Positions 1 through 10,381 of a stretch of DNA of 64,000 nucleotides are shown piece after piece. Under the pieces are notes generated by a model. The model was not told the DNA's origin and searched no databases. It saw only the letters and a list, made by a program, of their open reading frames with translations. The position numbers and the translations under genes were made by a program. Numbering within the stretch: position 1 is the stretch's first letter; the number at the start of each line of letters is the position of its first letter. The stretch is from Sphingomonas anseongensis. GTDB lineage: Bacteria > Pseudomonadota > Alphaproteobacteria > Sphingomonadales > Sphingomonadaceae. The stretch spans positions 1,574,501 to 1,638,500 of the forward strand of contig NZ_JAMGBC010000001.1 in the NCBI RefSeq assembly GCF_023516495.1, written 5' to 3'.

Positions 1-303
1 CAGCTCCGTGTAATCGGCGAAGATCGCGCGGATCTGGTTCGACACTTCGCGATAGGCGTCGAATCGCGGCTTCACGAAGATGAGGTCGGGGCATTTACGC
101 TTGGCGGTGACCGACGGCATCGCCGAGCGTATGCCGAACTTCCGCGCCTCATAGCTTGCTGCCGCGACGACTCCCCGGTGCCCTCCGCCTACCGCGACAG
201 GGAGCCCGCGAAGCGCGGGATTATCGCGCTGCTCCACCGACGCGTAGAAGGCGTCCATGTCGACATGGATGATCTTGCGGAGAGGTCGCTCGTCACTTTG
301 CAT
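1..303 (-). CDS. dinB: DNA polymerase IV, N-terminal part (runs off window)
   Basis: Translating the minus strand from the ATG at 303 gives 101 residues with no stop. They contain the Y-family palm signature [17 protein letters not shown], followed by VAVGG and [15 protein letters not shown], all characteristic of DinB. The family performs error-prone translesion synthesis, with the first Asp of VDMDAF as a metal ligand. The rest of the gene lies beyond position 1. It diverges from sucC with only 31 bases between the two start codons, so its promoter must overlap one of the reading frames, or the true start may lie slightly inside. Identity is firm; the exact start is likely but not certain. 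Confidence 0.93.
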   Translation of the reverse strand, partial: MQSDERPLRKIIHVDMDAFYASVEQRDNPALRGLPVAVGGGHRGVVAAASYEARKFGIRSAMPSVTAKRKCPDLIFVKPRFDAYREVSNQIRAIFADYTEL

Positions 304-334
304 CGCAGCAAGCTTCTGATTAAGGGCCAGCGCC

Positions 335-1536
<1,202 letters not shown>

Positions 1537-1540
<4 letters not shown>

Positions 1541-1998
1541 GTGGGGATTTGCATTCCGGCCAGTGCCGATGCGGCGCCGTCCGTATCCAGGCATCGGGCG
1601 CTCCGCTCATCACGATGGCTTGCCATTGCACAGGCTGCCAGCGAATGACGGGAGGAGCATTCTCCCTGAGCAGCTTCTATCCGGCGGACCGCTTTACGGT
1701 GACCGATGGCAGAACGGTTCGCGGCGGCCTGAAGGCCGGTCCGGACCATCAGTTCTGCCCCGAGTGCATGAGCTGGATGTTCACGACCGCCAAGGAAATC
1801 GAGGGCTTCGTCAACGTGCGCTCGTCAATGTTCGACGACGCGAAGAAGCACAGGCCTTACGTCGAGATGTTCCTGGCCGAGGCCATGCCGGGCGCAACGT
1901 CCGGAGCAGTTCGCTCTTACGAAGGCTTTCCCAAGGAAAACGAGTTCCCCGGGCTGATCGCGGATTATGCCGAGTGGGATGGAAGGATGATGGCATGA
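1537..1998 (+). CDS. GFA-domain (CENP-V/GFA fold) zinc-binding protein
   Basis: The TTG start sits inside the stop of sucC (TTGA), and its own stop overlaps the etfB ATG (ATGA), so translation is probably coupled on both sides. The 153 residues show the zinc pattern of the GFA family: CRCGAV near the N-terminus, CHCTGCQ about 22 residues on, and CPEC near residue 70. The family was named for glutathione-dependent formaldehyde activation, but most members have no proven activity and no reaction is assigned here. Its position between sucC and etfBA is unusual. Confidence 0.88.
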
Positions 1999-2744
1999 AA
2001 CTTCTCGTCGCGGTCAAGCGCGTGATCGACTTCAACGTGAAGCCGCGGGTCAAGATGGACGGCTCCGGAGTAGACCTCGCCAACGTCAAGATGAGCATGA
2101 ACCCGTTCGACGAGATCGCCGTCGAGGAAGCCATCCGGCTGAAGGAAAAGGGTGTCGCCACCGAGATTGTTGCGGTGTCGATCGGTCCGGCGAAGGCGCA
2201 GGAGACATTGAGAACCGCGCTGGCGATGGGGGCCGATCGCGCGATCCTCGTGCAGACCGACGAAGAGGTGGAGCCGCTCGGAGTCGCCAAGATCCTCGCG
2301 AAGATCGCCGAGGAGGAAAAGCCCGAGATGATCGTTCTGGGCAAGCAGGCAATCGACGACGACAATAATGCGACCGGCCAGATGCTGGCCGCATTGCTCG
2401 GCTGGCCGCAGGGCACATTCGCGTCGAAGGTCGAGGCCGGCGATGGCAAGGTGAAGGTCACCCGCGAAGTCGACGGCGGGCTCGAGACCGAGGAGCTGAA
2501 GGTGCCTGCGGTCGTCACCACCGACCTCCGTCTCAACGAGCCGCGCTACGCGTCGCTGCCCAACATCATGAAGGCCAAGTCTAAGCCGCTTGCGACCAAG
2601 ACTCCGGACGAGCTTGGAGTCGACATCGGGCGGCGGCTGGAAGTCCTGAAGGTAGCCGAGCCGCCCAAGCGCCAGGCGGGAATCAAGGTCGGGTCGGTCG
2701 ACGAGCTTGTCGAGCGCCTCAAGGGCATGGGGATTGCGAAATGA
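1995..2744 (+). CDS. etfB: Electron transfer flavoprotein, beta subunit
   Basis: The true start is the ATG at 1995 giving [20 protein letters not shown], the usual EtfB N-terminus, and a 249-residue product. A longer open frame upstream of it is only the shadow of the GFA gene. DFNVKPRVK and the [19 protein letters not shown] stretch are typical, as is the AMP-binding region with DDDNNATGQ near residues 120-128. With EtfA it forms the soluble FAD/AMP heterodimer that takes electrons from acyl-CoA dehydrogenases and passes them to ETF-ubiquinone oxidoreductase. It overlaps etfA by ATGA. Confidence 0.97.
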   Translation: MKLLVAVKRVIDFNVKPRVKMDGSGVDLANVKMSMNPFDEIAVEEAIRLKEKGVATEIVAVSIGPAKAQETLRTALAMGADRAILVQTDEEVEPLGVAKILAKIAEEEKPEMIVLGKQAIDDDNNATGQMLAALLGWPQGTFASKVEAGDGKVKVTREVDGGLETEELKVPAVVTTDLRLNEPRYASLPNIMKAKSKPLATKTPDELGVDIGRRLEVLKVAEPPKRQAGIKVGSVDELVERLKGMGIAK

Positions 2745-3670
2745 GCGTACTCGTACTCGTCGAGCATGACGGAAAAAGCGTCCGCGACGCGACCCTCGCC
2801 ACCGTCACCGCGGCCTCGAAGCTTGGCGAAGTCCATGCGTTGGTCGTCGGGGCCAACGTCGCCTCGGTGGCCGACGAAGCGGGGAAGATCGCCGGCGTGT
2901 CCAAGGTTCTCCTCGCCGATGCCGCTCACCTCGATCACGAGCTTCCCGAGGAAGTGGCGCCGGTCGCTGCAAAGCTGATCGCGGGCTATGACGCGTTCGT
3001 GGTCCCCGCGACGACGACGGGCAAGAACATCGCGCCGCGTGTCGCTGCATTGCTCGACGTGATGCAGATCACCGACATCCTCTCCGTCGAAGGGCCCGAC
3101 ACCTTCACTCGCCCGATCTACGCAGGCAACGCCATTGCGACGGTCAAGTCGAGCGATGCCAAGAAGGTGATCACCGTCCGAACGACGGCGTTCGAAAAGG
3201 CGGCGCGCGAGGGCGGAAGTGCAAGCGTCGAGAAGGTCGACGGCGGGCAGCCCGCGGGCCTCAGCAGCTTCGTCGGTCTCGAGGCATCCGAGAGCGAGCG
3301 GCCGGAACTGACCAGCGCCAAGGTCATCGTCTCGGGCGGCCGAGCGTTCGGATCGAGCGGCGACTTCCACAAGCTCCTCGACCCGCTCGCCGACAAGCTC
3401 GGCGCGGCGGTGGGAGCAAGCCGCGCCGCGGTCGACGCGGGCTATGCCCCCAACGACTACCAGGTCGGCCAGACCGGCAAGATCGTCGCCCCCGAAGTCT
3501 ACATCGCCATCGGCATTTCAGGCGCGATCCAGCACCTCGCAGGAATGAAGGATTCGAAGGTCATCGTTGCCATCAACAAGGACGAGGAAGCCCCGATCTT
3601 CCAGGTGGCGGACATCGGCCTGGTCGGCGATCTGTTCAAGATCGTCCCGGAGCTGACCGAAAAGCTTTAA
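2741..3670 (+). CDS. etfA: Electron transfer flavoprotein, alpha subunit
   Basis: A 309-residue EtfA starting [14 protein letters not shown]. The N-terminal ETF domain is followed by the C-terminal FAD-binding domain with SGGRAFGSS near residue 190 and the VGQTGK...[12 protein letters not shown] segment near 240-270. It carries the flavin that shuttles electrons from acyl-CoA dehydrogenases; a candidate client is encoded at 15028-16173. Its TAA stop shares the palindrome TTAA (3667-3670) with the stop of the convergent deacetylase gene. Confidence 0.97.
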   Translation: MSVLVLVEHDGKSVRDATLATVTAASKLGEVHALVVGANVASVADEAGKIAGVSKVLLADAAHLDHELPEEVAPVAAKLIAGYDAFVVPATTTGKNIAPRVAALLDVMQITDILSVEGPDTFTRPIYAGNAIATVKSSDAKKVITVRTTAFEKAAREGGSASVEKVDGGQPAGLSSFVGLEASESERPELTSAKVIVSGGRAFGSSGDFHKLLDPLADKLGAAVGASRAAVDAGYAPNDYQVGQTGKIVAPEVYIAIGISGAIQHLAGMKDSKVIVAINKDEEAPIFQVADIGLVGDLFKIVPELTEKL

Positions 3671-4668
3671 AAACCGCTCAGGAATTCGGCGACGTTGGCG
3701 CCGAGTGCCTCGACCGCATAGCCGCCTTCCATCAGCACTAGCGTCGGCAGACCGGCGCTCGCGATCCGGGTGGAAATCGATCGGTAATCGGCGGTTTCGA
3801 GCTGGAAATGGCTGATCGGATCGCCGCCCCACGTGTCGGCTCCGAACGACACGATCAGAAGGTCGGGCGCTGAATTGCCTAGCCCATCGAGCGCTGTGCC
3901 GAGTGCCCGTTCGTACTCCGGCCAGCGGGTCCCGCGTACCAGCGGAAGATTGAGATTGGCGCCCGCCCCGTCACCCTCTCCAGTTTCGTCGGCGCGACCC
4001 CAGAAGAAGGGATAATCGGTCGCTGGGTCAGCGTGGATCGAGGCGAAGAAGACGTCGGAGCGCGAGTAGAAGATGTCCTGCGTCCCGTTGCCATGGTGAT
4101 AGTCCACATCGAGGATTGCGACGCGCTCGCGGCCGCTCGCAAGCGCGGCTTCGGCGGCGATTGCCGCATTGTTCAGGTAACAATAGCCGCCGAAATAATC
4201 CGACCCGGAGTGGTGGCCCGGTGGCCGGCACAGGCCGAAGGCGCCGCCCTCGTCGAGCGTAGCATGAAGCGCGGCGAGCGCGGTCTGCGCGCTCCAGTAA
4301 GCGGCCTCCCACGTCCCCGGCCCGATGGGCGACGACGTATCGAACCCGTAATAGCCGAGCGATGCGTCGATCCTGTCGAACGCCTGCGGCCGGCGGCGCA
4401 CGATCGGGAAGCTGTACGGGAAGGCGTCGCCTTCGCGGCCGGCCGTCACCCACTGCTCATGAGCTGACCGGAGGAAGTCGAGGTAATCCGCCGAATGTAC
4501 GCGCTGCAGCGGCTCAATTCCGCGATCGTCAGGCAATTCGGTTGCGCCGATGGCGTCCAGCATCGCGTCGATGCGCCCGCGATGCTCCGCCGCGGCGTGC
4601 ATCTTCCCATTGAAGAATTCTCCCTGCGGAACATGCGCCCGCTGCCGCTCATCCCAGAAGCATCGCAT
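3667..4668 (-). CDS. Histone deacetylase-like amidohydrolase (AcuC / acetylpolyamine deacetylase type)
   Basis: The 333-residue protein has the zinc-dependent deacetylase signatures: PPGHHSG with a His pair near 152-153, the DVDYHHGNG block with predicted zinc ligands Asp189 and His191, and a later FGADTWGGD block supplying the third Asp. Bacterial members remove acetyl groups from small amines or proteins. The substrate cannot be read from sequence, though the family around acetylpolyamine and general class II bacterial deacetylases fits. The start ATG overlaps the stop of nhaA by one base (TGATG), so the two are probably cotranscribed with nhaA first. Confidence 0.9.
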   Translation of the reverse strand: MRCFWDERQRAHVPQGEFFNGKMHAAAEHRGRIDAMLDAIGATELPDDRGIEPLQRVHSADYLDFLRSAHEQWVTAGREGDAFPYSFPIVRRRPQAFDRIDASLGYYGFDTSSPIGPGTWEAAYWSAQTALAALHATLDEGGAFGLCRPPGHHSGSDYFGGYCYLNNAAIAAEAALASGRERVAILDVDYHHGNGTQDIFYSRSDVFFASIHADPATDYPFFWGRADETGEGDGAGANLNLPLVRGTRWPEYERALGTALDGLGNSAPDLLIVSFGADTWGGDPISHFQLETADYRSISTRIASAGLPTLVLMEGGYAVEALGANVAEFLSGF

Positions 4669-5891
4669 CAGCCCGCCTCACCCTGCGTCCCGCCCTCGAA
4701 ATCCCCTGCGAAAATCTCTCGCGCTTCTGCGCGGTCGTCCTCGGCGACGAACGGCTTGGAGAAGTAGAGGACTGCCCATCCTGCCAGCCCGGCGAGGAGC
4801 GACCCGACGATCGTGCCCAGCCTGGCCGAATCGACGAGGTCGGGATCGTTGAACGCAAGCGCTCCGATGAACAGGCTCATGGTGAAGCCTACGCCGGTCA
4901 AAAGCGCCGCACCGTAAATCTGGATCCACGGTGTCGAGGGCTTGCGAGTCGCGATCCCGAGCCTCACCATCAGCCAGATCGAGCCGAAAACGCCGGCCTG
5001 CTTGCCGATGAAAAGGCCGGCGATAATGGCCAGCGGCACGGGCTGCAGCACCTCGCCGAAGCCGCCTATGTGGACGCCGGCGCTGGCGAGTCCGAAGAGC
5101 GGCATGATCCCAAGCATCACCCATGGGTGAATCGCATGTTCGAGACGCTTGAGCGGCGACTGCTCCTCGCCTCGGCCGAGAGGAATCGTCAGCGCGGCAA
5201 GCACGCCCGAGATGGTCGCATGCACGCCGCTTGCGAGCATCGCGACCCACAGCGCTACGAACGCGATCATATAGGGAAAAAGGCGACGCACTCCGAGCAG
5301 GTTCATCATCGCCATCAGCCCGACGATTGCGACGGCTGCCGCGATGGCGAAGGCATCGAGACTCGCGGTGTAGACGAGTGCGATGATGATCACCGCACCG
5401 ATGTCGTCGATGACTGCGATTGCGACGAGGACGAGCTTCAGCGAGGGGTTGGCGCTCTTGCCCAGCAGAGCCAGGATTCCGACCGCGAACGCAATGTCGG
5501 TCGCCGACGGTATCGCCCAGCCGCGGATCACCGCCGGATCGGCCCCGGTGACCGCGAGATAAACCATCGCTGGGACCGCCATTCCCGCCGCGGCCGCTAT
5601 GATCGGCAGACGTCGCTCGGCCGCGGTCGACAAGCGCCCGTCATACCACTCGCGCTTCACCTCCAGCCCGACGAGCAGGAAGAAAACGGCCATTAATCCG
5701 TCGGCGATCCATTCGTGAAGCGAGAGGACGCCAAGACGCGGAAGCGCGGGTCCGAGCCTCGTTTCGAGCAGCGAGTGATAGGGACCGGCAAGGCCGCTGT
5801 TGGCGATCAGCAGAGCCGCCGCCGCCGCTGCCATCAGGAAGATCCCAGCGAGTTTCTCTCGGCTCTGAACCTCGTCCGGACCGCTTGCCAT
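4668..5891 (-). CDS. nhaA: Na+/H+ antiporter NhaA
   Basis: The 407-residue polytopic inner-membrane protein has about 11-12 hydrophobic segments. It carries NhaA landmarks: FFLLVGLEVKREWYDGRL near residues 70-87, ATDIAFAVGIL near 130, and the paired Asp residues of IDDIGAVIIIA near 161-163 that bind Na+ and H+. It exports Na+ in exchange for protons for pH and salt homeostasis. The HDAC-like gene follows directly. Upstream, a strong hairpin terminator isolates it from the DUF3008 gene, so its own promoter should lie within 5892-5916 or inside the hairpin region. Confidence 0.96.
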   Translation of the reverse strand: MASGPDEVQSREKLAGIFLMAAAAAALLIANSGLAGPYHSLLETRLGPALPRLGVLSLHEWIADGLMAVFFLLVGLEVKREWYDGRLSTAAERRLPIIAAAAGMAVPAMVYLAVTGADPAVIRGWAIPSATDIAFAVGILALLGKSANPSLKLVLVAIAVIDDIGAVIIIALVYTASLDAFAIAAAVAIVGLMAMMNLLGVRRLFPYMIAFVALWVAMLASGVHATISGVLAALTIPLGRGEEQSPLKRLEHAIHPWVMLGIMPLFGLASAGVHIGGFGEVLQPVPLAIIAGLFIGKQAGVFGSIWLMVRLGIATRKPSTPWIQIYGAALLTGVGFTMSLFIGALAFNDPDLVDSARLGTIVGSLLAGLAGWAVLYFSKPFVAEDDRAEAREIFAGDFEGGTQGEAG

Positions 5892-5916
5892 CCAAGCGTT
5901 CTAGCCGGGCGCGCCA

Positions 5917-5965
5917 CGATGGAAAGGCCCGCCGCCCATCAGTGGTACGGCGGGCCTTTCCATCG
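5917..5965 (-). terminator. Perfect 18-bp hairpin between DUF3008 gene and nhaA
   Basis: Bases 5917-5934 are the exact reverse complement of 5948-5965, with a 13-base loop, forming an 18-bp stem with no mismatch. It lies 15 bases after the stop of the DUF3008 gene in the direction of its transcription. There is no long T tract on either side, so it could end transcription less strictly or protect a 3' end. It may also act for both strands. Confidence 0.7.
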
Positions 5966-5979
5966 ATGGAGACCAGCAC

Positions 5980-6159
5980 CTAGCTGGCGTGCTCGGGCTT
6001 ACCCTTGCGCTTGGTCGACGCCATCTTGTGGAGCTCTTTTTCGCTCATCGACATCATCGACTTCGACGCGCCCTTCAGTTCGCTCTTGGGCGTATCGCCG
6101 CGCTTCGCCGACAAAGCGGCACCGGCGGCCTTTTGCTGCGCTTTCGATTTGGCAGGCAT
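5980..6159 (-). CDS. DUF3008 family small basic protein
   Basis: A 59-residue lysine-rich protein that begins MPAKSKAQQKAAGAALSAKR and ends with KRKGKPEHAS. The start and the middle MSMSEKELHKMA segment match the DUF3008 family known from many proteobacteria. AGGAG lies about 7 bases before the ATG. It has no membrane segment, looks soluble and partly disordered, and its function is unknown. It stands alone between two minus-strand genes and is followed by a perfect hairpin, so it is probably monocistronic and possibly highly expressed. Confidence 0.85.
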   Translation of the reverse strand: MPAKSKAQQKAAGAALSAKRGDTPKSELKGASKSMMSMSEKELHKMASTKRKGKPEHAS

Positions 6160-6207
6160 GGCGTTTCTCCTCTGCGGGTTAAACGCTCGAGCCCTTCCCA
6201 GGCTTCC

Positions 6208-6666
6208 TCAGAATGCGATGTTGCGGGTGATCAGCCAGACGGATGCCTGCCGATGCCAGACCGTGAGAAAACGGCCAAGCGACTTCTTCGTCACGCCCGC
6301 ATCGGTTTTCACGGTCGCCGAGGCCGATCCCCATTCGTAGACGTCATCGGCATCGGCGGCGACGCGGCCGTCGCTTCTCGCCGATGCTTCCAGAATCCGC
6401 GCGCTCTTCGGACGCGCGGCGTACATCGCCCGGATCGCTGCCTTGCCGACGGTCACCTTCCCGTCCGGGCCGATGAAGATCCCGTCCTCCGCATAAGGAG
6501 CGCTCAGCGCATCCGGATCGCCCGACACTACCGCCGTGCCCCATTCCGAGTTGGCGCGGTCGATGAAAGGTGCGGCCTGAGCGACGACGGGATCGACTTG
6601 CGGCGCTGTAGCGAGAGCCGGGAACGTTGCGGCCAGCAGGCCGGGAAGGAGGATTGCGTGCTTCAT
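6208..6666 (-). CDS. Exported SnoaL-like / DUF4440 protein
   Basis: The 152-residue product has a Sec signal peptide (MKHAILLPGLLAATFPALATA, cleavage near residue 21) and then a cone-shaped NTF2-like domain. Visible motifs are WGTAVVSGD, LSAPYAEDGIFIGPDG, GKAAIRAMY and a C-terminal WHRQASVWLITRNIAF. The SnoaL/DUF4440 superfamily includes ketosteroid-isomerase-like enzymes and ligand-binding proteins; nothing visible specifies a substrate. A longer frame upstream of the signal peptide is not convincing. It diverges from the methylmalonyl-CoA mutase gene with an 87-base gap that must hold both promoters. Confidence 0.82.
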   Translation of the reverse strand: MKHAILLPGLLAATFPALATAPQVDPVVAQAAPFIDRANSEWGTAVVSGDPDALSAPYAEDGIFIGPDGKVTVGKAAIRAMYAARPKSARILEASARSDGRVAADADDVYEWGSASATVKTDAGVTKKSLGRFLTVWHRQASVWLITRNIAF

Positions 6667-6753
6667 GCCAGGAACTCCACGCGGGGACTCGGGGACGCCG
6701 GCGTGCCTCACCCACTCCCGAAATGCAAAATGCCCTGCTAGAGCCAGCGGCCG

Positions 6754-8838
6754 ATGGCAGACGATACCACCCGCGACACGCCCGAAGGCATTCGCCTCAA
6801 AGCGGTCTACCGGCCTGAGGATTCCGCGGGGATCGATAGCGGCCTGCCCGGGCAGCCGCCTTATACGCGCGGCCCTTATGCGACGATGTACGCCGGCCGG
6901 CCTTGGACGATCCGCCAATATGCGGGGTTCTCGACCGCGGAAGAATCGAACGCCTTCTATCGCCGCAACCTGAAGGCCGGACAGAAGGGCCTCAGCGTCG
7001 CCTTCGATCTCGCCACCCACCGCGGCTACGACAGCGACAATCCGCGCGTCGCCGGCGATGTCGGAATGGCGGGCGTCGCAATCGATAGCGTCGAGGACAT
7101 GAAGCTGCTGTTCGACGGAATCCCGCTCGACACGATGAGCGTGTCGATGACCATGAACGGCGCGGTGCTTCCCATCATGGCCTTCTTCATCGTCGCCGGC
7201 GAGGAACAGGGCGTCCCCCACGACAAGCTCAACGGCACGATCCAGAACGACATTTTGAAGGAGTTCGCGGTCCGCAACACCTACATCTACCCGCCCGAGC
7301 CAAGCATGCGGATCGTCGCCGACGTGATCGCTTATTGCGCCCGCGAGATGCCGAAGTTCAATTCGATCTCGATCAGCGGCTATCACATGCACGAGGCCGG
7401 GGCGACGGCGGTGCAGGAGCTTGCCTACACGCTGGCCGACGGCATGGAATATGTCCGTGTCGCGCAGTCGCAGGGCCTGGAGATCGACGAATTCGCGGGC
7501 CGGCTGAGCTTCTTTTTCGGCATCGGAATGAACCTATTCATGGAGGTCGCGAAGCTGCGCGCCGCGCGGACGCTCTGGCACCGGATCATGACGGACCTTG
7601 GAGCCAAGACCGACCGGTCGAAGATGCTCCGGACGCATTGCCAGACATCGGGCGTGAGCCTGACCGAGCAGGACGCGTACAACAACATCGTGCGGACTAC
7701 GATCGAGGCGCTGGCGGCCGTGCTCGGCGGCACGCAGTCGCTGCACACCAACAGCTTTGACGAAGCCATCGCGCTGCCGACCGATTTCAGCGCGCGGATC
7801 GCCCGCAACACGCAGCTGATCCTCGCCGAGGAGAGCGGCGTGACAGCGGTCGCCGACCCGCTCGGCGGAAGCTGGTACGTCGAGAAGCTGACTCGAGAGC
7901 TCGAGGAAAAAGCCTGGGCTTTGATCGAGGAGGTCGAGGCGCATGGCGGGATGACCAAGGCGGTCGCGGAAGGCCTGCCGAAGCATCGCATCGAGGAGGC
8001 CGCAGCAGCGCGCGCGGCGAAGGTCGATACGGGCGAGACGGTGATCGTTGGCGTCAACCGTTACCAGCCGGAAAACGAGCCCGAGCACGACATCCTCGAG
8101 GTCGACAATGCGAAGGTGCGCGCCGGCCAGATCGCGCGGCTGGAGAAGGTGCGCGCGAACCGCGATGAGGGCCAGGTTCGCGCGGCGCTGGATGCGCTCG
8201 AAGCCGGCGCGAGGGGCGATGGGAATTTGCTGGCGCTCAGCGTCGAGGCGGCGCGGGCGCGGGCCACTCTGGGCGAGATTTCCGATGCGCTGGAGCGCGC
8301 GTTCGGCCGCTACGATACGGTGCCCGAGCCGGTGCGCGGGATCTACGGCAAGGCGCGCGGCGACGCGCGTTGGAAGGCCGCCGAGCAGGGGACGCAATCG
8401 GTCGCTCAGCGCCTCGGCCGACGCCCGCGAATTCTCGTCGCCAAGATGGGGCAGGACGGGCATGATCGAGGCGCGAACCTCGTCTCCTCGGCCTTTACCG
8501 ATTTGGGCTTCGATGTGATCCCAGGTCCACTGTTCCAGACCCCACGCGAAACCGCCGAGATGGCGGTCGCGAAGGACGTCGACGTCGTGGGCGCGAGCTC
8601 GCTCGCCGCTGGCCACCGGACCCTCATCCCGGAGATGATCGAGGCGCTCAAGGAGATGGGCCGCGCCGACATCAAGGTGGTCGCGGGCGGGGTCATCCCG
8701 CCGCAGGATTATGCCGCGCTTCGAGCCGCGGGTGTCCAAGCGATCTTCGGCCCCGGTACCAACCTCGCCGACGCCGCCGACGAAGTGCTTCGCCTGCTCG
8801 GCCACAACCGCCCGCCGCTGGATGAGGCGGCGGAGTGA
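6754..8838 (+). CDS. scpA: Methylmalonyl-CoA mutase
   Basis: A 694-residue mutase with an N-terminal TIM barrel ([22 protein letters not shown] near residues 30-52, typical substrate-binding region) and a C-terminal cobalamin domain. The latter has the base-off signature MGQDGHDRG near residue 570, whose His replaces the lower axial ligand. At about 700 residues it is the catalytic-chain size. It converts methylmalonyl-CoA to succinyl-CoA, the last step of propionate oxidation; the biotin subunit of propionyl-CoA carboxylase is 1.5 kb downstream and sucC lies nearby. Its stop overlaps the GTG of a small membrane protein gene. Confidence 0.97.
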   Translation: MADDTTRDTPEGIRLKAVYRPEDSAGIDSGLPGQPPYTRGPYATMYAGRPWTIRQYAGFSTAEESNAFYRRNLKAGQKGLSVAFDLATHRGYDSDNPRVAGDVGMAGVAIDSVEDMKLLFDGIPLDTMSVSMTMNGAVLPIMAFFIVAGEEQGVPHDKLNGTIQNDILKEFAVRNTYIYPPEPSMRIVADVIAYCAREMPKFNSISISGYHMHEAGATAVQELAYTLADGMEYVRVAQSQGLEIDEFAGRLSFFFGIGMNLFMEVAKLRAARTLWHRIMTDLGAKTDRSKMLRTHCQTSGVSLTEQDAYNNIVRTTIEALAAVLGGTQSLHTNSFDEAIALPTDFSARIARNTQLILAEESGVTAVADPLGGSWYVEKLTRELEEKAWALIEEVEAHGGMTKAVAEGLPKHRIEEAAAARAAKVDTGETVIVGVNRYQPENEPEHDILEVDNAKVRAGQIARLEKVRANRDEGQVRAALDALEAGARGDGNLLALSVEAARARATLGEISDALERAFGRYDTVPEPVRGIYGKARGDARWKAAEQGTQSVAQRLGRRPRILVAKMGQDGHDRGANLVSSAFTDLGFDVIPGPLFQTPRETAEMAVAKDVDVVGASSLAAGHRTLIPEMIEALKEMGRADIKVVAGGVIPPQDYAALRAAGVQAIFGPGTNLADAADEVLRLLGHNRPPLDEAAE

Positions 8839-9029
8839 CGAAGCGCATCGCCGTCACTGCTGCAGTAACTTTGTTGGTTTGGTTCGCTTGGTGGTTCTTT
8901 GGCGTCATGCTCGTCTGGTCGCTGTTCGCCGTCTCGCCTGCCGTTGCTGACATTGCCGGCGTGGTCTGGTGGATAGGTGTTGTTGCTATCCCACCGCTGG
9001 TCTGGCTCAGATTTAAACATGTTCAGTAA
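8835..9029 (+). CDS. Small two-helix membrane protein
   Basis: The GTG start overlaps the mutase stop (GTGA). The 64-residue product has two hydrophobic helices, roughly residues 5-32 and 35-57, rich in Trp ([13 protein letters not shown]), and a basic tail RFKHVQ. I do not recognise the family. The coding strand is visibly richer in T than its neighbours. Overlap coupling and clean hydrophobic design argue that it is real. It may associate with the membrane or with propionate metabolism, but no evidence shows this. Confidence 0.6.
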   Translation: MTKRIAVTAAVTLLVWFAWWFFGVMLVWSLFAVSPAVADIAGVVWWIGVVAIPPLVWLRFKHVQ

Positions 9030-9062
9030 AATCCTGACCGCCAATCGCGACGAGGCAGCCGA

Positions 9063-9524
9063 ATGAATCCGTCCGCCGGTGCGAGCTTCACGGCCATCGC
9101 ATTGATGATGATCGTCGTCGGCATGGGCATTCCCGTCACGGCCGCGCTCAACGCTGGGCTCGGCACGCACATCCAGAGTCCCGTCACGGCGAGCGTGATC
9201 CTGTTCGCGGTCGGCCTGGTGATGACCGCGCTGGTCCTCGCGTTCGTCGGGCTGCCGTCGCGCGGAGTCTTCACGGGCCTTTCCCCCTGGTATTATCTCG
9301 CGGCGCTCGGCGTCGTTTTCTACGTCCTGTCCGTGACCTGGTCGGCGCCGAAGATCGGTGTCGGCAACGCGATCTTCTTCGTCCTGCTGGGCCAGCTAGT
9401 CGCCGCCGCGATCATCGATCATTTCGGCCTGTTCGGAGCGGTGAAATCTACGCTGACCATGCAGCGCGGTATCGGGCTGGTCGTAATGGCGGTCGGCGTC
9501 TACCTGGCTAAGAAGCCGGTATGA
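9063..9524 (+). CDS. DMT-superfamily half transporter (DUF606/YdcZ-like)
   Basis: The 153-residue protein has five hydrophobic segments and no soluble domain. The motif set TAALNAGLGTHIQSPV near residues 27-42, and the length of about 150, match the DUF606/YdcZ five-helix half-size members of the drug/metabolite transporter superfamily. These are thought to act as dimers; the substrate is unknown. The gene overlaps the following esterase gene by 4 bases (ATGA). Confidence 0.82.
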   Translation: MNPSAGASFTAIALMMIVVGMGIPVTAALNAGLGTHIQSPVTASVILFAVGLVMTALVLAFVGLPSRGVFTGLSPWYYLAALGVVFYVLSVTWSAPKIGVGNAIFFVLLGQLVAAAIIDHFGLFGAVKSTLTMQRGIGLVVMAVGVYLAKKPV

Positions 9525-10381
9525 ACCGGATCGCGATTGCGCTCCTTGCACTCTGCATAGCAGGTTCCGCGCAGTCGCAGCCGGCGACGCCGCCGGAGCC
9601 GATCGTCATCGGCAATTCGCTGCATCTGAAATCGAGCGCGCTCGGCGAAGACCGCACGATCAACGTCGTTCTTCCGGCGAGCTATTGGAAGGAAACGGTG
9701 AAGCGCTTTCCGGTACTCTACCTGATCGACGGCGGGGTCGATCAGGACCTGCTCCACGTCGCCGGAGTGCTCCAGCTCAACTCCGCCTGGGGCCGCTCGA
9801 GCGAAGCGATATTGGTCGGCATCGCGACCAAGGACCGTCGACGCGAACTGACCGGAGTCACGCACGATCCGGAGCTGCTGAAGAAATATCCGACGGCCGG
9901 ATCGTCGGCTAAGTTCCGCGCCTTCATCCGCGACGAGGTCAAGCCGCTGGTAGAGCGATCCTACCGCACCAACGGCTATGACGCGGTCATCGGCGAGTCG
10001 CTCGCTGGCTTGTTCATCCTCGAAACCTATGCCGACGAGCCGGGCCTGTTCGACGCCTATGGCGCGATCAGCCCCAGCCTGTGGTGGGACAAGGAGGCGC
10101 TGTCGAAGCGCGTAGCCCCGACGCTTGGCTCGCGGCAGGAAGGCCGGCGTCTCTATTTCGCCGTCGCCGACGAAGGGGCCGAGATGCGCGCCGCCGACGA
10201 CCGCGTTGCCGCCGCGTTGAAGGCAAAAGCCCGCGGCTGGTGCTTCAACGTGCGCAACGACCTTGCCCATTCGACGATTTACCAGCAGTTGACGCCGCAG
10301 GCTCTGCAGTTCCTTCTGCCGCCGGCAGAGGCGCCGCCACCCGAGTTCGGTTTCGAGGTCCAATGTTCTCAAAGATCCTGA
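9521..10381 (+). CDS. Exported alpha/beta-hydrolase, Fes/IroE-like putative esterase
   Basis: The 286-residue protein has a signal peptide (MNRIAIALLALCIAGSAQSQ). The mature part contains VVLPASYW and FPVLYLIDGG, the nucleophile elbow GESLAGLF near residues 163-170 (Ser165 expected as nucleophile), and a late LAHSTIYQQ segment with the likely catalytic His. This is the putative-esterase fold shared by enterochelin esterases and mycolyltransferases. An iron role is not shown. It probably acts in the periplasm. Its 3' end overlaps the start of the carboxylase gene by 19 bases. Confidence 0.85.
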   Translation: MNRIAIALLALCIAGSAQSQPATPPEPIVIGNSLHLKSSALGEDRTINVVLPASYWKETVKRFPVLYLIDGGVDQDLLHVAGVLQLNSAWGRSSEAILVGIATKDRRRELTGVTHDPELLKKYPTAGSSAKFRAFIRDEVKPLVERSYRTNGYDAVIGESLAGLFILETYADEPGLFDAYGAISPSLWWDKEALSKRVAPTLGSRQEGRRLYFAVADEGAEMRAADDRVAAALKAKARGWCFNVRNDLAHSTIYQQLTPQALQFLLPPAEAPPPEFGFEVQCSQRS